Assembly (NCBI RefSeq): GCF_029338255.1
Contig: NZ_CP119787.1
Location: 310,001 to 374,000 of the forward strand
DNA from: Haloarcula halobia
GTDB lineage: Archaea > Halobacteriota > Halobacteria > Halobacteriales > Haloarculaceae
Length of the DNA stretch: 64,000 bases
Direction: 5' to 3'
Each line of letters begins with the position of its first letter. The stretch's first letter is position 1. Positions 44,053 through 51,830 of this stretch are shown here, one piece after another. The position numbers and the translations under genes were made by a program. The notes below the pieces were generated by a model. It saw only the letters and a list, made by a program, of their open reading frames with translations, made no database searches and was not told the DNA's origin.

Positions 44053-44475
44053 ATGGCCGGGGGCACCTACACCCTCGTGCTCGAACGGTCGCGTGAATCG
44101 ACCATCGAGGTGGGCGCACTCGGCGACCACCGGTTCCCCGCCGGCTGGTACGCCTACACCGGGAGCGCGCTCGGCACCGGCGGCTTCGGCCGCGTCGACC
44201 GCCACCGTGCGGTGGCCGCCGGCGAGAACGACACCCGCCACTGGCATATCGACTACCTGTTGGGCGAGGCCGCGACGCGCCTCGAGACGGCGGTGACGAC
44301 GCCGGCCGACGTCGAGTGTGCGGTGGCCGAGCGCGTCGACGACGGTCTCGAGACGCCGGTGGCGTACGACGACTTTGGCTGTTCGGACTGTGGCTGTCGC
44401 TCGCACCTGGCCTTCCACCCGGACCGGAAGGCGTTGCTGGCGGCCGTGCGGCGGGCCCACGACGCGGTGGCGTAG
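44053..44475 (+). CDS. DUF123 (GIY-YIG-like) protein
   Basis: A protein of about 140 residues. GWYAYTGSALGTGGFGRVDRH matches the DUF123 branch related to GIY-YIG nucleases, followed by RHWHIDYLL and a Cys cluster GCSDCGCRSHLAFHP near the C-terminus that may bind metal. Some homologues are fused to endonuclease III-like domains, which suggests a DNA-repair role. The ATG at 44053 is chosen; a GTG precedes it by three bases. It ends one base before the convergent HMA-domain gene. Confidence 0.82.
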   Translation: MAGGTYTLVLERSRESTIEVGALGDHRFPAGWYAYTGSALGTGGFGRVDRHRAVAAGENDTRHWHIDYLLGEAATRLETAVTTPADVECAVAERVDDGLETPVAYDDFGCSDCGCRSHLAFHPDRKALLAAVRRAHDAVA

Positions 44476-44682
44476 TCAGGCGACGAGCTCGTACCCCGCG
44501 TCCTCGATGGCCGCCGCCAGCGCGGCCTCGTCGACGTCGCCGCTCGTCTCGAGGTCCACCTCGTCGGCGTTCTGGTCGGCGGTCGCCGATTCGACGCCGT
44601 CGAGGTCTTCGAGCGCCCCTTCGACAGCCTCCTCACACCCGTCGCAGGCCATCCCCGTGACTGTGAGCGTTCGCGTTGCCAT
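44476..44682 (-). CDS. Heavy-metal-associated (CopZ-like) metallochaperone
   Basis: A 68-residue ferredoxin-fold protein with the metal-binding motif GMACDGCEEAVEGAL at residues 10-24, the usual site for Cu(I). The rest follows the beta-alpha-beta pattern (VDLETSGDVDEAALAAAIED). It would carry copper to a P-type ATPase, but none is encoded in this window. The ATG at 44682 is clear. It is divergent from the thioesterase gene. Confidence 0.88.
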   Translation of the reverse strand: MATRTLTVTGMACDGCEEAVEGALEDLDGVESATADQNADEVDLETSGDVDEAALAAAIEDAGYELVA

Positions 44683-44778
44683 ACCCGGTCGTAGGACCCC
44701 ACGGGACAAAGGTGCTCGGCTCCCGGCACGACGCACGGACACCACACGGTTATCTCGCGGGCGGGCCAACTGTGGCCC

Positions 44779-45222
44779 ATGCCCACCATCTCGCATACGC
44801 ACATCGTCAACCGCGAGCGCGTCCAGCCCAGCCACGCCAACAACTACGACAGCGCCCACGGAGGCATCGTGATGAAGTGGATGGACGAGATCGGCGCGAT
44901 GGCCGCCATGCGGGCCGCCCGCGAGTCGTGTGTCACCGCCCAGATGTCCCGCGTGGACTTCGAGCGGCCCATCCCCATCGGCGACAACGCGCTTGTCGAC
45001 GCCTACGCCTACGAGACCGGGCGCACGAGCGTCAAGGTCCGCATCCAGGTCGAGCGCGAGCACCCCCACACCGGCGAGACGGAACAGACGACCAGCGCCT
45101 ACGCCACCTTCGTCGCCATCGAGGACGGCAAACCCACGCCGGTGCCCGACCTCACCGTCGAGACCGAGGAGTGCGAGCGCCTGCGCGAGGCCGCACTGGC
45201 CGACGGACCCGACCGGGAGTGA
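44779..45222 (+). CDS. Hotdog-fold acyl-CoA thioesterase
   Basis: A 147-residue protein of the YciA/BFIT branch. NNYDSAHGGIVMKWMDEIGA carries the conserved Asn/Asp near the active site, and VDFERPIPIGDNALVDAYA is typical of the hotdog sheet. It hydrolyses acyl-CoA; chain preference cannot be read. The promoter is short (about 95 bp from the HMA gene). The luciferase-like gene follows after 56 bases and may be co-transcribed. Confidence 0.88.
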   Translation: MPTISHTHIVNRERVQPSHANNYDSAHGGIVMKWMDEIGAMAAMRAARESCVTAQMSRVDFERPIPIGDNALVDAYAYETGRTSVKVRIQVEREHPHTGETEQTTSAYATFVAIEDGKPTPVPDLTVETEECERLREAALADGPDRE

Positions 45223-45278
45223 CAGCCCGACCGTCTGCTCGCCGCGACTGTTATCTTCGTTGACAGCATCTCGGTAGT

Positions 45279-45731
45279 ATGGCATCCGAACGCGAGGCAG
45301 TGGCGGAGACGGTCGAACGGCTCGTCGACGACGTGGCGGCCTGGGAGGGCGTCACCGTCGGCGAACACCGCTTTGGCGGCACGGAGTTCCGCGTCGGTCC
45401 CCGCGAGATCGGGCACGTCCACGTCTGGGGGATGCTCGACATCGCCTACCTGCGGAAACTGCGCGACGTGCTCGTCGAGGCGGGCCAGACCGGCGTCCAT
45501 CACCTGCTGACCGAATCCGGGTGGACGACGTACCTCATCGAGTCACCCGACGACTACGGGCACGCCCGGTGGCTGCTCCGGCTGTCGTATCTGTATCACG
45601 TCGCCATCGCGAAGCAGACGCCCACGGGCGCCGAGGAACTGGCCAGCGTCGACATCGCGGCGGAACTGGCCGAACTGGACCCCAGCGAGGCGGTCCAGGC
45701 AGCCTTCGAGCGTCGGCCGGTCAGCGAGTGA
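45279..45731 (+). CDS. Luciferase-domain (DUF5519-like) protein
   Basis: A 150-residue soluble protein. The central segment FGGTEFRVGPREIGHVHVWG matches the domain annotated as luciferase-like in bacteria and archaea; it is not linked to light production here. A helix pair follows (DIAYLRKLRDVLVEAG; ARWLLRLSYLYHVAIA). The biochemical role is unknown. Its 3' end overlaps the end of the convergent membrane protein gene by eleven bases. Confidence 0.7.
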   Translation: MASEREAVAETVERLVDDVAAWEGVTVGEHRFGGTEFRVGPREIGHVHVWGMLDIAYLRKLRDVLVEAGQTGVHHLLTESGWTTYLIESPDDYGHARWLLRLSYLYHVAIAKQTPTGAEELASVDIAAELAELDPSEAVQAAFERRPVSE

Positions 45732-46728
45732 GGCGGCGGTTGGCGACTCGCGCCGGGACCACCGCCGCCGCCAGGAGGAGCGCGGGCCCGACGAGGTAGC
45801 CGGCCCACGTCAGGACGCTCAGCACGGCGGCGCCGGCGAGTCCAGCGCGCGCGAGTGTCGTCAGCGGCCCCGTGCCGACGGCGACCCTGAGTGCCCACGT
45901 GCCACAGACCAGCGGCACGACGACGAAGACGGCCGTCACGACCGCGCCGGCGGTCGGTCCGGTCTTCGACAGCGCGATGCCGGTCTGGACGAGCGTCCCG
46001 GCGGTCGTTCCGAGTATCAGGAGCGCGCCGAGACCCAGTGCGTACCGGGCGACCGGCCTCGAGGGGGTCGCTGCCCGGCGTCGCCACCCGACCACGACCC
46101 CGCCCAGTACCGTCGCTACGAACGGCCCCACGACGACGAGCGGATGTTGCCCCTCCCAGAGGTGGACGCCCACGAGGTCGAACGGCACCCGGACGTACTC
46201 CGTCGGGGAGAACTCCTCGCGGTAGCCGATGGCGACGCCGACCTGTCCGCTCCGCCCCTGGGGTTCGTAGACGGCGACCAGGAACGCCGTCTCCTCGTCG
46301 ACCGGCCGGTCGAGGCTGGTCGTCTCGTAGGTGGCCGACGGCGCGAACGGCTCGTAGGACGCCCGCTCGGGCCGCTCGCCCTCGACGACGACCGCGCCCA
46401 TCCCCTCGGGGACCGTCACCCGGTCGGGCACGCCGTCTGTCGCCCCGAGCGACTCGCTCAGCACGACGAACGACGGTGTGAAGGGGCCGTCCTCGGGCGT
46501 GAACGTGCTCACCCGAAGCCGTTCGCCTGGCGACAGCGAGAAGCGGTAGTACGCTACCTCGCCCGTGTCGAGGTGGTCGTAGAACGACCACGACTTGGCG
46601 GCGTCGGGCACTTCGACGGCGCTGTCGGGCGTCGTGTTGTCCGTGGGGAAACTCGGGACGTGGGCGAGGGCCGGCGTTGCGAGGAGCGCTATGGCGAAGA
46701 CGAGGAGGACGGGCCGCAAGGTAGTCAC
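45721..46728 (-). CDS. Membrane protein with signal peptide and extracellular beta domain
   Basis: A 335-residue protein. A signal peptide ends near residue 22 (LLATPALA-HVPSFP). Residues 25-180 form a probable extracellular beta-rich domain (YYRFSLSPGERLRVSTFTP). The remaining part has four to five membrane helices and a short basic end (VPARVANRRLTR). The layout suggests a surface-exposed sensor or binding domain fixed in the membrane. The family is not recognised. The 326 bp upstream carry a decayed fragment. Confidence 0.65.
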   Translation of the reverse strand: MTTLRPVLLVFAIALLATPALAHVPSFPTDNTTPDSAVEVPDAAKSWSFYDHLDTGEVAYYRFSLSPGERLRVSTFTPEDGPFTPSFVVLSESLGATDGVPDRVTVPEGMGAVVVEGERPERASYEPFAPSATYETTSLDRPVDEETAFLVAVYEPQGRSGQVGVAIGYREEFSPTEYVRVPFDLVGVHLWEGQHPLVVVGPFVATVLGGVVVGWRRRAATPSRPVARYALGLGALLILGTTAGTLVQTGIALSKTGPTAGAVVTAVFVVVPLVCGTWALRVAVGTGPLTTLARAGLAGAAVLSVLTWAGYLVGPALLLAAAVVPARVANRRLTR

Positions 46729-46836
46729 ATCGCTCCGTAGGCGGGGCGACGATATAGAGGCCCTGCCGACAGCGCACGACCCGCGAGACGACGGGCTCGG
46801 TCAGGACAGTCTTTGCGTGGCAACCCTGAACAGACG

Positions 46837-47058
46837 TCACAGGAGCGAGGGCCGACTGTTCACGCGGGCCGACGAATCGAGTACTGGACGTGGCAGCGTC
46901 GGGACCGACTCGTCCATCGTCGCGAGTGCCGCGACTTCGGCCGCGGAGAGGACACGGTCGTCGATGCCGACCTCGTCGAGGAGCAGGCCGGTAGCCGGGA
47001 GCGGGAACCGATAGCGTCGCGTCGTCGGGAACAGGATGCGTTCGCTCTCCGAACTCAG
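46837..47058 (-). pseudogene. Coding-like fragment without a start codon
   Basis: One minus-strand frame reads SSESERILFPTTRRYRFPLP, then a helical stretch LLLDEVGIDDRVLSAAEVAA, and stops at TGA (46837-46839). Codon bias is as in real genes, but no start codon lies in frame before it runs into the 3' end of the small membrane gene at 47055. It may be the tail of a gene truncated when the adjacent island was inserted or lost. The family is unknown. Apart from this, 46729-47054 shows no gene. Confidence 0.4.
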
Positions 47059-47330
47059 CGGTCGAGGTCCCGCGGCGTGTCGAAGTAATCGAGCATGTCC
47101 AGCACCGCACCCATGACGAAACTGAGGACGGTGATGACCAGGACGAGCCCGGTGAGCAGTGTCGAGATCGGGGGATTCAGCGTGAACTGGAACGCGGCGA
47201 TGAAGACGCAGGTTACCATCCCGACGACCAGCAGGAACGACCCGGCGCTGGGGTCGTCACCGGTGAGGAATTCGAGCCCGGCGAGGAATCCGGAGGTCTG
47301 TGGCGGTTCCTCGGCGACGTCCTCGGTCAT
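47055..47330 (-). CDS. Small membrane protein of the tRNA-Thr island
   Basis: A 91-residue protein with two to three hydrophobic segments (SFLLVVGMVTCVFIAAFQF; TLLTGLVLVITVLSFVMGAV) and a polar N-terminus of about 30 residues. Its ATG overlaps the stop of the preceding gene by four bases, so it is the third gene of a three-gene operon. Such runs of tiny membrane proteins are typical of viral or plasmid-derived islands. No family is recognised. Confidence 0.6.
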   Translation of the reverse strand: MTEDVAEEPPQTSGFLAGLEFLTGDDPSAGSFLLVVGMVTCVFIAAFQFTLNPPISTLLTGLVLVITVLSFVMGAVLDMLDYFDTPRDLDR

Positions 47331-47566
47331 TGCTCGGCCTCGGGCTGTGGCGTTGCCGCGGCCCGCTGAACGATCTGTACCAGGTGTGACACCCAGAGCC
47401 CGCCGGTGAATCCGAACAGCGCGGAGACGACGACGGCTTTCGTGAGTGTGTCAAGCGGGGCGGCCGCCGCTAGTAAGCAGAGTCCTCCGAAGAGGAGCAT
47501 CATCCCGTACTGGATTCGGGTGTCAAGGTCGAGGCGTGTTATGGTCTGGGCGAGGGTTGAGCGCAT
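47327..47566 (-). CDS. Small membrane protein of the tRNA-Thr island
   Basis: A 79-residue protein with two hydrophobic helices (GMMLLFGGLCLLAAAAPL; KAVVVSALFGFTGGLWVSHL) and a polar C-terminus (ATPQPEAEQ). It overlaps the next gene by ATGA and follows the 47644 gene by 77 bases. No motif is recognised. Position between tRNA 3'-end copies and a decayed fragment suggests it came with an integrated element. Confidence 0.6.
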   Translation of the reverse strand: MRSTLAQTITRLDLDTRIQYGMMLLFGGLCLLAAAAPLDTLTKAVVVSALFGFTGGLWVSHLVQIVQRAAATPQPEAEQ

Positions 47567-47643
47567 GTGGCGATAGTGCTGGGTGGTCGAGCGGCGGCTG
47601 GTTGTAACGCGATACGACGGCGGAAACCGGCGGCAGCACCTGT

Positions 47644-47889
47644 TCAGTTAGCGCCCTCTTCGAGGAGTCGTTTGACTTCGCCGAGTTTGCGGTACGCAGC
47701 GAGGCCGAGAATCGTCGCGGGCCAGAGACCGACGAACTGCCCCCGCTGTTTGTCGCCGCGGACGTAGTAGAAGTACAGTGCCAGGGCGACGGACGCGACA
47801 GATGCCAGCGTGGTGGGGTCCATGCGGCGGCCGCTCCCGTCTTGTGATACCGCGTCTGTCGTCTCGTCGTGTGTGCTACTCACATGCAT
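47644..47889 (-). CDS. Small membrane protein of the tRNA-Thr island
   Basis: An 81-residue protein with a polar N-terminus of about 23 residues, a hydrophobic helix (TLASVASVALALYFYYV), a basic loop (RGDKQRGQ), a second helix and a charged C-terminal helix. A GATATACACC box about 28 bp upstream supports the ATG at 47889 rather than the GTG at 47901. It is first of the three small membrane genes. The family is unknown. Confidence 0.6.
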   Translation of the reverse strand: MHVSSTHDETTDAVSQDGSGRRMDPTTLASVASVALALYFYYVRGDKQRGQFVGLWPATILGLAAYRKLGEVKRLLEEGAN

Positions 47890-48044
47890 GGTTAGGTCCA
47901 CAGGTGTATATCCCTTTGCAAAAGGTCAGCAGAACTGGAGGTTCCGGAAGTCCCACGCTTCGGTCTCGTTTCGGGAGATCAACTGCCCCTGGCGTGTCCT
48001 GCGTACGGCAATCCGCCGCTCTGTACAGCTAGTTCGTCACAGGA

Positions 48045-48347
48045 AGCCCCGGCCGGTATGTGAACTACGCGAAGACGGTCGCCTCACTCTGTTCGGCGCT
48101 GGGTCTGCTCTCGATTCGAATGCCGCGTCAGTCCCACACGTCGAGCGGGACGCCGCGACGGGACGCGCCGCTCGCAAGTCGTCTCCCAGAAGAGCCTAGG
48201 CCGGAATTTGAACCAGAGTCAGACGTGCTCGCGTTGCTGCGTGCGACTGACAGGGATTCAAATCCGCGTCCGGCGGTCCACTCGCGACGGACCCGTCGCT
48301 GCCGCTCCGGGTCAGTCGCTCGGAGAAAGCCTAGGCCGGAATTTGAA
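48045..48347. repeat. Repeated copies of the tRNA-Thr 3' end (candidate attachment sites)
   Basis: The last 20 bases of the tRNA-Thr gene (AGCCTAGGCCGGAATTTGAA on the plus strand, 48328-48347) recur exactly at 48193-48212 and with four mismatches at 48045-48064. All three have the same orientation, spaced 148 and 135 bp. This is what successive integration events at a tRNA leave behind. The sequence between the copies encodes nothing recognisable, so the elements themselves are mostly gone. This also accounts for the gene-free stretch 47890-48327. Confidence 0.75.
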
Positions 48348-48399
48348 TCCGGGGTCTCGTCCTTACCAAGGACGCGCTTTACCGCTAAGCTACCCAGGC
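48328..48399 (-). tRNA. tRNA-Thr (anticodon GGT)
   Basis: The minus strand folds as a full cloverleaf. The acceptor GCCTGGG pairs with CCTAGGC, with one G-T pair. The anticodon stem CGTCC/GGACG holds the loop TTGGTAA, so the anticodon is GGT, and the T-arm has the loop TTCAAAT. The discriminator base is U, as is usual for archaeal tRNA-Thr. CCA is not encoded and no intron is seen. Its 3' end is duplicated upstream on the plus-strand coordinate (see the repeat entry). Confidence 0.95.
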
Positions 48400-48464
48400 G
48401 CACCTGATTCTTTCCGGCAAATGTCTTTAGGCGTTTCGATTCGGGCCCGGTATGGCGGTCGGTG

Positions 48465-49118
48465 TCAGTGGTCGGCGGCGGCCTCGGTGCCGTCAGGATG
48501 GTAGTCTGAGTTGGCGCGGGTCACGAGCGCGTCCCCGACCTCCTCGCCGAGGATCCAGGCGTTCTCCGGGAGGCCGTCGGCGGCGAGGCGGGCCGCGTAC
48601 TCGCGCAGCGAGGGCGAGGGATGGACGCCGGCGGCGGTGACGCCGGCGACGACGGCCAGTTCGCAGATGTCGGCCTCGAGGTTCTCGTCGATGGTCTCGT
48701 CGCCGGTGGTCTCCCGGACGGTCTGGTCGTGGCCGAACGAGCGGACGACGTCGACGGCCGCCTCCGCGGCCTCGGTGCGAGCGAGCAGGTAGAAGCCACG
48801 CGAGACGAGGACGTCGGCGATGAGGATGTCCAGGTTGGCGGCCTCGCGGTCGCCACCCTCCCAGGGGTCGTCCTGTGCGAGGTGGCGGGTGAGGGTGAGG
48901 CCCTCGTAGATGAGCTGGACGCCGGCGGCGCGGCCGGTGATGCCGTCGTCGAGGTCGGCCGGCCCGTCGGGGGCGGCCCGGGCGCTCACCAGGGTCAGCA
49001 CGCCGGGCGTGAGCGGGGCATCGGAGAGGCGGTCGGTGATCCGGTCGCGGAACCGGTCAGGCTCGACGTCCTCGACCGCGGCCAGGGCTGCTCGGCGAAC
49101 CGCCGCGACTTCCTGCAT
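48465..49118 (-). CDS. Haloarchaeal helical protein, prenyl-synthase-like
   Basis: A 217-residue all-helical protein. The segment NLDILIADVLVSRGFYLLAR resembles the helix that precedes the active site in polyprenyl diphosphate synthases or their non-catalytic partners, but no DDxxD motif is present. It may belong to the family labelled DUF7114; I am not certain. The ATG at 49118 fits. It is divergent from the enoyl-CoA hydratase gene across about 60 bp. Confidence 0.6.
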   Translation of the reverse strand: MQEVAAVRRAALAAVEDVEPDRFRDRITDRLSDAPLTPGVLTLVSARAAPDGPADLDDGITGRAAGVQLIYEGLTLTRHLAQDDPWEGGDREAANLDILIADVLVSRGFYLLARTEAAEAAVDVVRSFGHDQTVRETTGDETIDENLEADICELAVVAGVTAAGVHPSPSLREYAARLAADGLPENAWILGEEVGDALVTRANSDYHPDGTEAAADH

Positions 49119-49179
49119 TGGCCCTTTCTAGCGGCGGGAAGGCCAAAGACCTTTGGAAACGGCAGAGACAGGGGAAGGC

Positions 49180-49857
49180 ATGATACGGACGACGGCAGCC
49201 GGTGACGTCTGCGAGGTGCGCCTCGACCGGCCCGAGCGGCGCAACGCGCTCACACGCGAGGGGCTTTCGGCCCTGGAGTCGGCCGTCGCGGACGCCACGG
49301 CACCCGTGCTCTACCTCGCCGGCGCGGGCCCGGCCTTCTGTGCGGGGGCTGACCTCGACGTCGTCCGGTCGCTGGATGCCGAGTCGGCAAGCGAGTTCGC
49401 CGCGCTGGGCCAGCGGGTAGCACGCAGGCTGGCGACCTACGACGGGGCCGTCGTCGCGGGCGTCGACGGGGCCGCCCGCGGGGGCGGGGTCGAGCTGGCG
49501 CTGGCCTGTGACCTGCGGGTGGCGACACCCGACGCGACGTTCGCCGAGACGGGCGTCAAACTCGGCCTGTTCGGGGCCTGGGGCGGGACGGCGCGACTCC
49601 CGACTGTCGTCGGGCAGGGCGAGGCGCTGGACCTGGCACTCTCCGGGCGCACCGTCGACGCCGAGGGGGCCCTGCGGATGGGGTTGGTCTCGCGAGTGAC
49701 TGACGACCCACAACGGGTGGCCGACGAGCTGGCGAGCGTCGACCACGACGCCCTCCGGCGGGTGAAGGCGCTGGTCCGCGAGGACACCCCGCTGGCGACC
49801 CAGGAGCGACGCGAACGCGAGGCCTTCGCCGCGCTCGTGTCCGCGGGGGCCCCGTGA
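49180..49857 (+). CDS. Enoyl-CoA hydratase/isomerase family protein
   Basis: A crotonase-fold protein of about 225 residues. The oxyanion-hole segments AGAGPAFCAGADLDVV and DGAARGGGVELALACDLR are present, followed by FAETGVKLGLFGAWGGTARL. It would act in fatty-acid or amino-acid degradation, hydrating or isomerising enoyl-CoA. It is shorter than the usual 255-260 residues, mainly at the C-terminus. I start at the ATG at 49180 with GGGGAAGG just before it; a TTG 27 bases upstream is less likely. Confidence 0.85.
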   Translation: MIRTTAAGDVCEVRLDRPERRNALTREGLSALESAVADATAPVLYLAGAGPAFCAGADLDVVRSLDAESASEFAALGQRVARRLATYDGAVVAGVDGAARGGGVELALACDLRVATPDATFAETGVKLGLFGAWGGTARLPTVVGQGEALDLALSGRTVDAEGALRMGLVSRVTDDPQRVADELASVDHDALRRVKALVREDTPLATQERREREAFAALVSAGAP

Positions 49858-49906
49858 CCCGCGGCGGACCGCACGTTGAAACCCCCCGGCCGCCTACGGG
49901 ACCCAA

Positions 49907-50617
49907 ATGGTCGATTGTGACTACTGTGCGGCGTCCTTCGAGGACGAGGACGACTACCTCGACCACCTGGCCGCCGAACACGAGGAGGAGCTCGGGTCGA
50001 TAGACCGGCGCCGGGTGGCACAGCACACGAGCGACGACGAGAGCGGGCCGCCCCTCGCCCTGCTCGCTGTCGGCGCCGTCGTCGTCATCGGGGCCGTCCT
50101 GGCGGTGTATCTCACCACCAGCAGCGACGGCCCGGCCGTCAGCGGTATCGAGGGGCAGTCCCTCGACGAGCGAGGCGACAGCGACCTGCTCGCGGGCGTC
50201 GAGGCGTTCCCGAACCAGGGCACCGAACACGTCGAGCGCGGGACCGAGGTCCAGTACGACCAGATGCCGCCGCTCTCGGGCCCCCACTACACCGGCACGG
50301 TCGACGCGGGCCTGTACACCGACGAGCAACCGCTCGGCGACCTGGTCCACACGCTCGAGCACGGTGCGGTCGTCGTCTACTACGACCCCGCGGCGCTGAC
50401 AAACGAGTCCCGACAGAGTCTGGAATCGTTCGCCTCGATCCACACCGGGACCTGGCGCAGCGTCGTCGTCGTCCCCAACCCCGACGAGAACCCCGAGGCC
50501 GACTTCGTCCTGACCGCCTGGCGCCACCGCCTGTACCTGGACCGGTACGACGCCGAGACGGTCCACGCGTTCCTCTCGGAGTATCTCGGCCGCGGCCCCG
50601 AGAACCCGGTCCGCTAG
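49907..50617 (+). CDS. DUF3105 protein with an N-terminal zinc finger and membrane anchor
   Basis: A 236-residue protein. Residues 1-27 form a C2H2-like finger (CDYCAASFEDEDDYLDHLAAEH). A single membrane helix follows at about 48-70 (LALLAVGAVVVIGAVLAVYL), then a DUF3105 domain with MPPLSGPHYTGTVDAGLYT and LVHTLEHGAVVVYYDP. The finger would be cytosolic and the DUF3105 part outside. The combination is known in haloarchaea; function unknown. It is convergent with nadE. Confidence 0.8.
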   Translation: MVDCDYCAASFEDEDDYLDHLAAEHEEELGSIDRRRVAQHTSDDESGPPLALLAVGAVVVIGAVLAVYLTTSSDGPAVSGIEGQSLDERGDSDLLAGVEAFPNQGTEHVERGTEVQYDQMPPLSGPHYTGTVDAGLYTDEQPLGDLVHTLEHGAVVVYYDPAALTNESRQSLESFASIHTGTWRSVVVVPNPDENPEADFVLTAWRHRLYLDRYDAETVHAFLSEYLGRGPENPVR

Positions 50618-50618
50618 C

Positions 50619-51452
50619 TCAGTACAGCGGGTCGGGGCCCGGCGGCATCGCGCGCTTGTGCGCGCTGGACTCGTACATCTCCCTGACCTGCTCGATCAGG
50701 GACTCGGGGACGCCGATGTGTTCGGCCGTGGCGGCCTGCGGGACGCCGCCGTCGACGTGGAGCGCGAGAATCGAATCGAGGGTGTCGTAGTCCATCCCCA
50801 TCTCGTCGGCGTCGGTCTGGCCGGCCCACATCTCGGCGCTGGCGGTCTTCTCGGCGAGGTCTGCGGGGACGCCGAGGTGGCGGGCGAGCTGGCGGACCTG
50901 CTGTTTGTACAGCGTCGCGATGGGGTTGCAGTCGACGGCGCCGTCGCCGTACTTCGTGTAGTAGCCCACGAGCGCCTCGCTGCGGTTTCCGGTCCCCAGC
51001 ACCAGCGCGTCCTCGTGGTTGGCGACGAGGTAGTTCAGCACCGCGCGACAGCGCACCCGGAGGTTGCCCACGGCCAGCTGGTCGCCGTCGGCGTCGGGGT
51101 AGGCCTCGAGGAATGCGTCGACGAGCGGGTTTATCTCGACGACGTCGTACTCGATGCCCAGCAGCTCGTCGGCGACGCGTTCGGCGTCGCTCATGTTCTC
51201 GGCGCGGTTGACCTCGCTTGGCATCACGAGGCCGCGGACGGCGTCTGCCCCCAGCGCCTCGACGGCCAGATGAGACGTCAGCGTGCTGTCGATACCGCCC
51301 GAGAGGCCGATGACCGCGCGGTCGGCGCCCGCTGCCTCGAGCTGGTCCCGGATAAACGCGGTGGCGTGCTCGCGGTGTGCCTCGAGCTCTGCCTCGGAGA
51401 AGGTCAGGTCCAGTGGCGTGTCCGCCCTGACGACCGTTTCGGCGTCTGCCAT
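50619..51452 (-). CDS. nadE: NAD+ synthase (ammonia-dependent)
   Basis: Converts nicotinic acid adenine dinucleotide to NAD+. It has about 277 residues without a glutaminase domain, so ammonia is the nitrogen donor. The PP-loop GLSGGIDSTLTSHLAVEAL is at residues 40-58; LVLGTGNRSEALVGYYTKYG and GDGAVDCNPIATLYK are typical. The C-terminal KRAMPPGPDPLY is also conserved. The ATG at 51452 is chosen; upstream frame is shadow around the tRNA-Gly. Confidence 0.93.
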   Translation of the reverse strand: MADAETVVRADTPLDLTFSEAELEAHREHATAFIRDQLEAAGADRAVIGLSGGIDSTLTSHLAVEALGADAVRGLVMPSEVNRAENMSDAERVADELLGIEYDVVEINPLVDAFLEAYPDADGDQLAVGNLRVRCRAVLNYLVANHEDALVLGTGNRSEALVGYYTKYGDGAVDCNPIATLYKQQVRQLARHLGVPADLAEKTASAEMWAGQTDADEMGMDYDTLDSILALHVDGGVPQAATAEHIGVPESLIEQVREMYESSAHKRAMPPGPDPLY

Positions 51453-51623
51453 ACGCGTTGGTAGGTCGGTGTGAACTAATAGCCACTCATCGTGGCGACA
51501 TTTTCGAACGGACGTCCACTCCCGACCGCCGGCGAGTCCAGCGACGGCGCCCGGAAGCGCTACGTTGAAGTGCGACCGACGTGGACTCTGGGATGCAAAC
51601 CGAGTGACGTGCGCCTGTGGTGA

Positions 51624-51674
51624 GCGATTCCGCAGGAATCGCGAGCCTCGGGGCGCGAACGAAGTGAGCGCGCC
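51624..51674. repeat. Palindromic sequences just upstream of tRNA-Gly
   Basis: GCGATTCC at 51624-51631 pairs perfectly with GGAATCGC at 51635-51642 (3-nt loop). GGCGCG at 51652-51657 pairs with CGCGCC at 51669-51674 around a loop AACGAAGTGAG. The second unit resembles the GCGAACGACGTG core of the kae1-bud32 insert. The right arm runs into the first bases of tRNA-Gly. It may be a non-coding relative of the in-frame palindromic inserts, or a processing or promoter structure. Confidence 0.5.
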
Positions 51675-51740
51675 GGTGGTCCAGTGGTAGGACATTGGCT
51701 TCCCAAGCCAATAGCCCGGGTTCAATTCCCGGCCGGCGCA
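51670..51740 (+). tRNA. tRNA-Gly (anticodon CCC)
   Basis: A complete cloverleaf. The acceptor GCGCCGG pairs with CCGGCGC, the D-arm GTCC/GGAC is normal, and the anticodon stem TTGGC/GCCAA carries the loop TTCCCAA, so the anticodon is CCC. The T-stem CCGGG/CCCGG carries TTCAATT. The discriminator is A; CCA is not encoded and there is no intron. Codons read: GGG. It lies alone downstream of nadE on the opposite strand. Confidence 0.95.
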
Positions 51741-51830
51741 TCCTGCAGGGCTGCTCGCGACAGTTTTCTGGCTTCGTCGGGACACAAGAAAGATAGCACC
51801 GATAGCACAGCCGGTAACACACAGTCTCCA

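Noticed and set aside
45596-47110. 504-codon open frame on the minus strand
   Set aside because: It is a shifted frame over the membrane protein at 45721-46728 and the fragment at 46837, with typical Arg-rich shadow composition.
48249-48270. A fourth tRNA-Thr end copy (GGGATTCAAATCC)
   Set aside because: It is in the opposite orientation and matches only the T-loop core, so I did not count it among the attachment-site copies.
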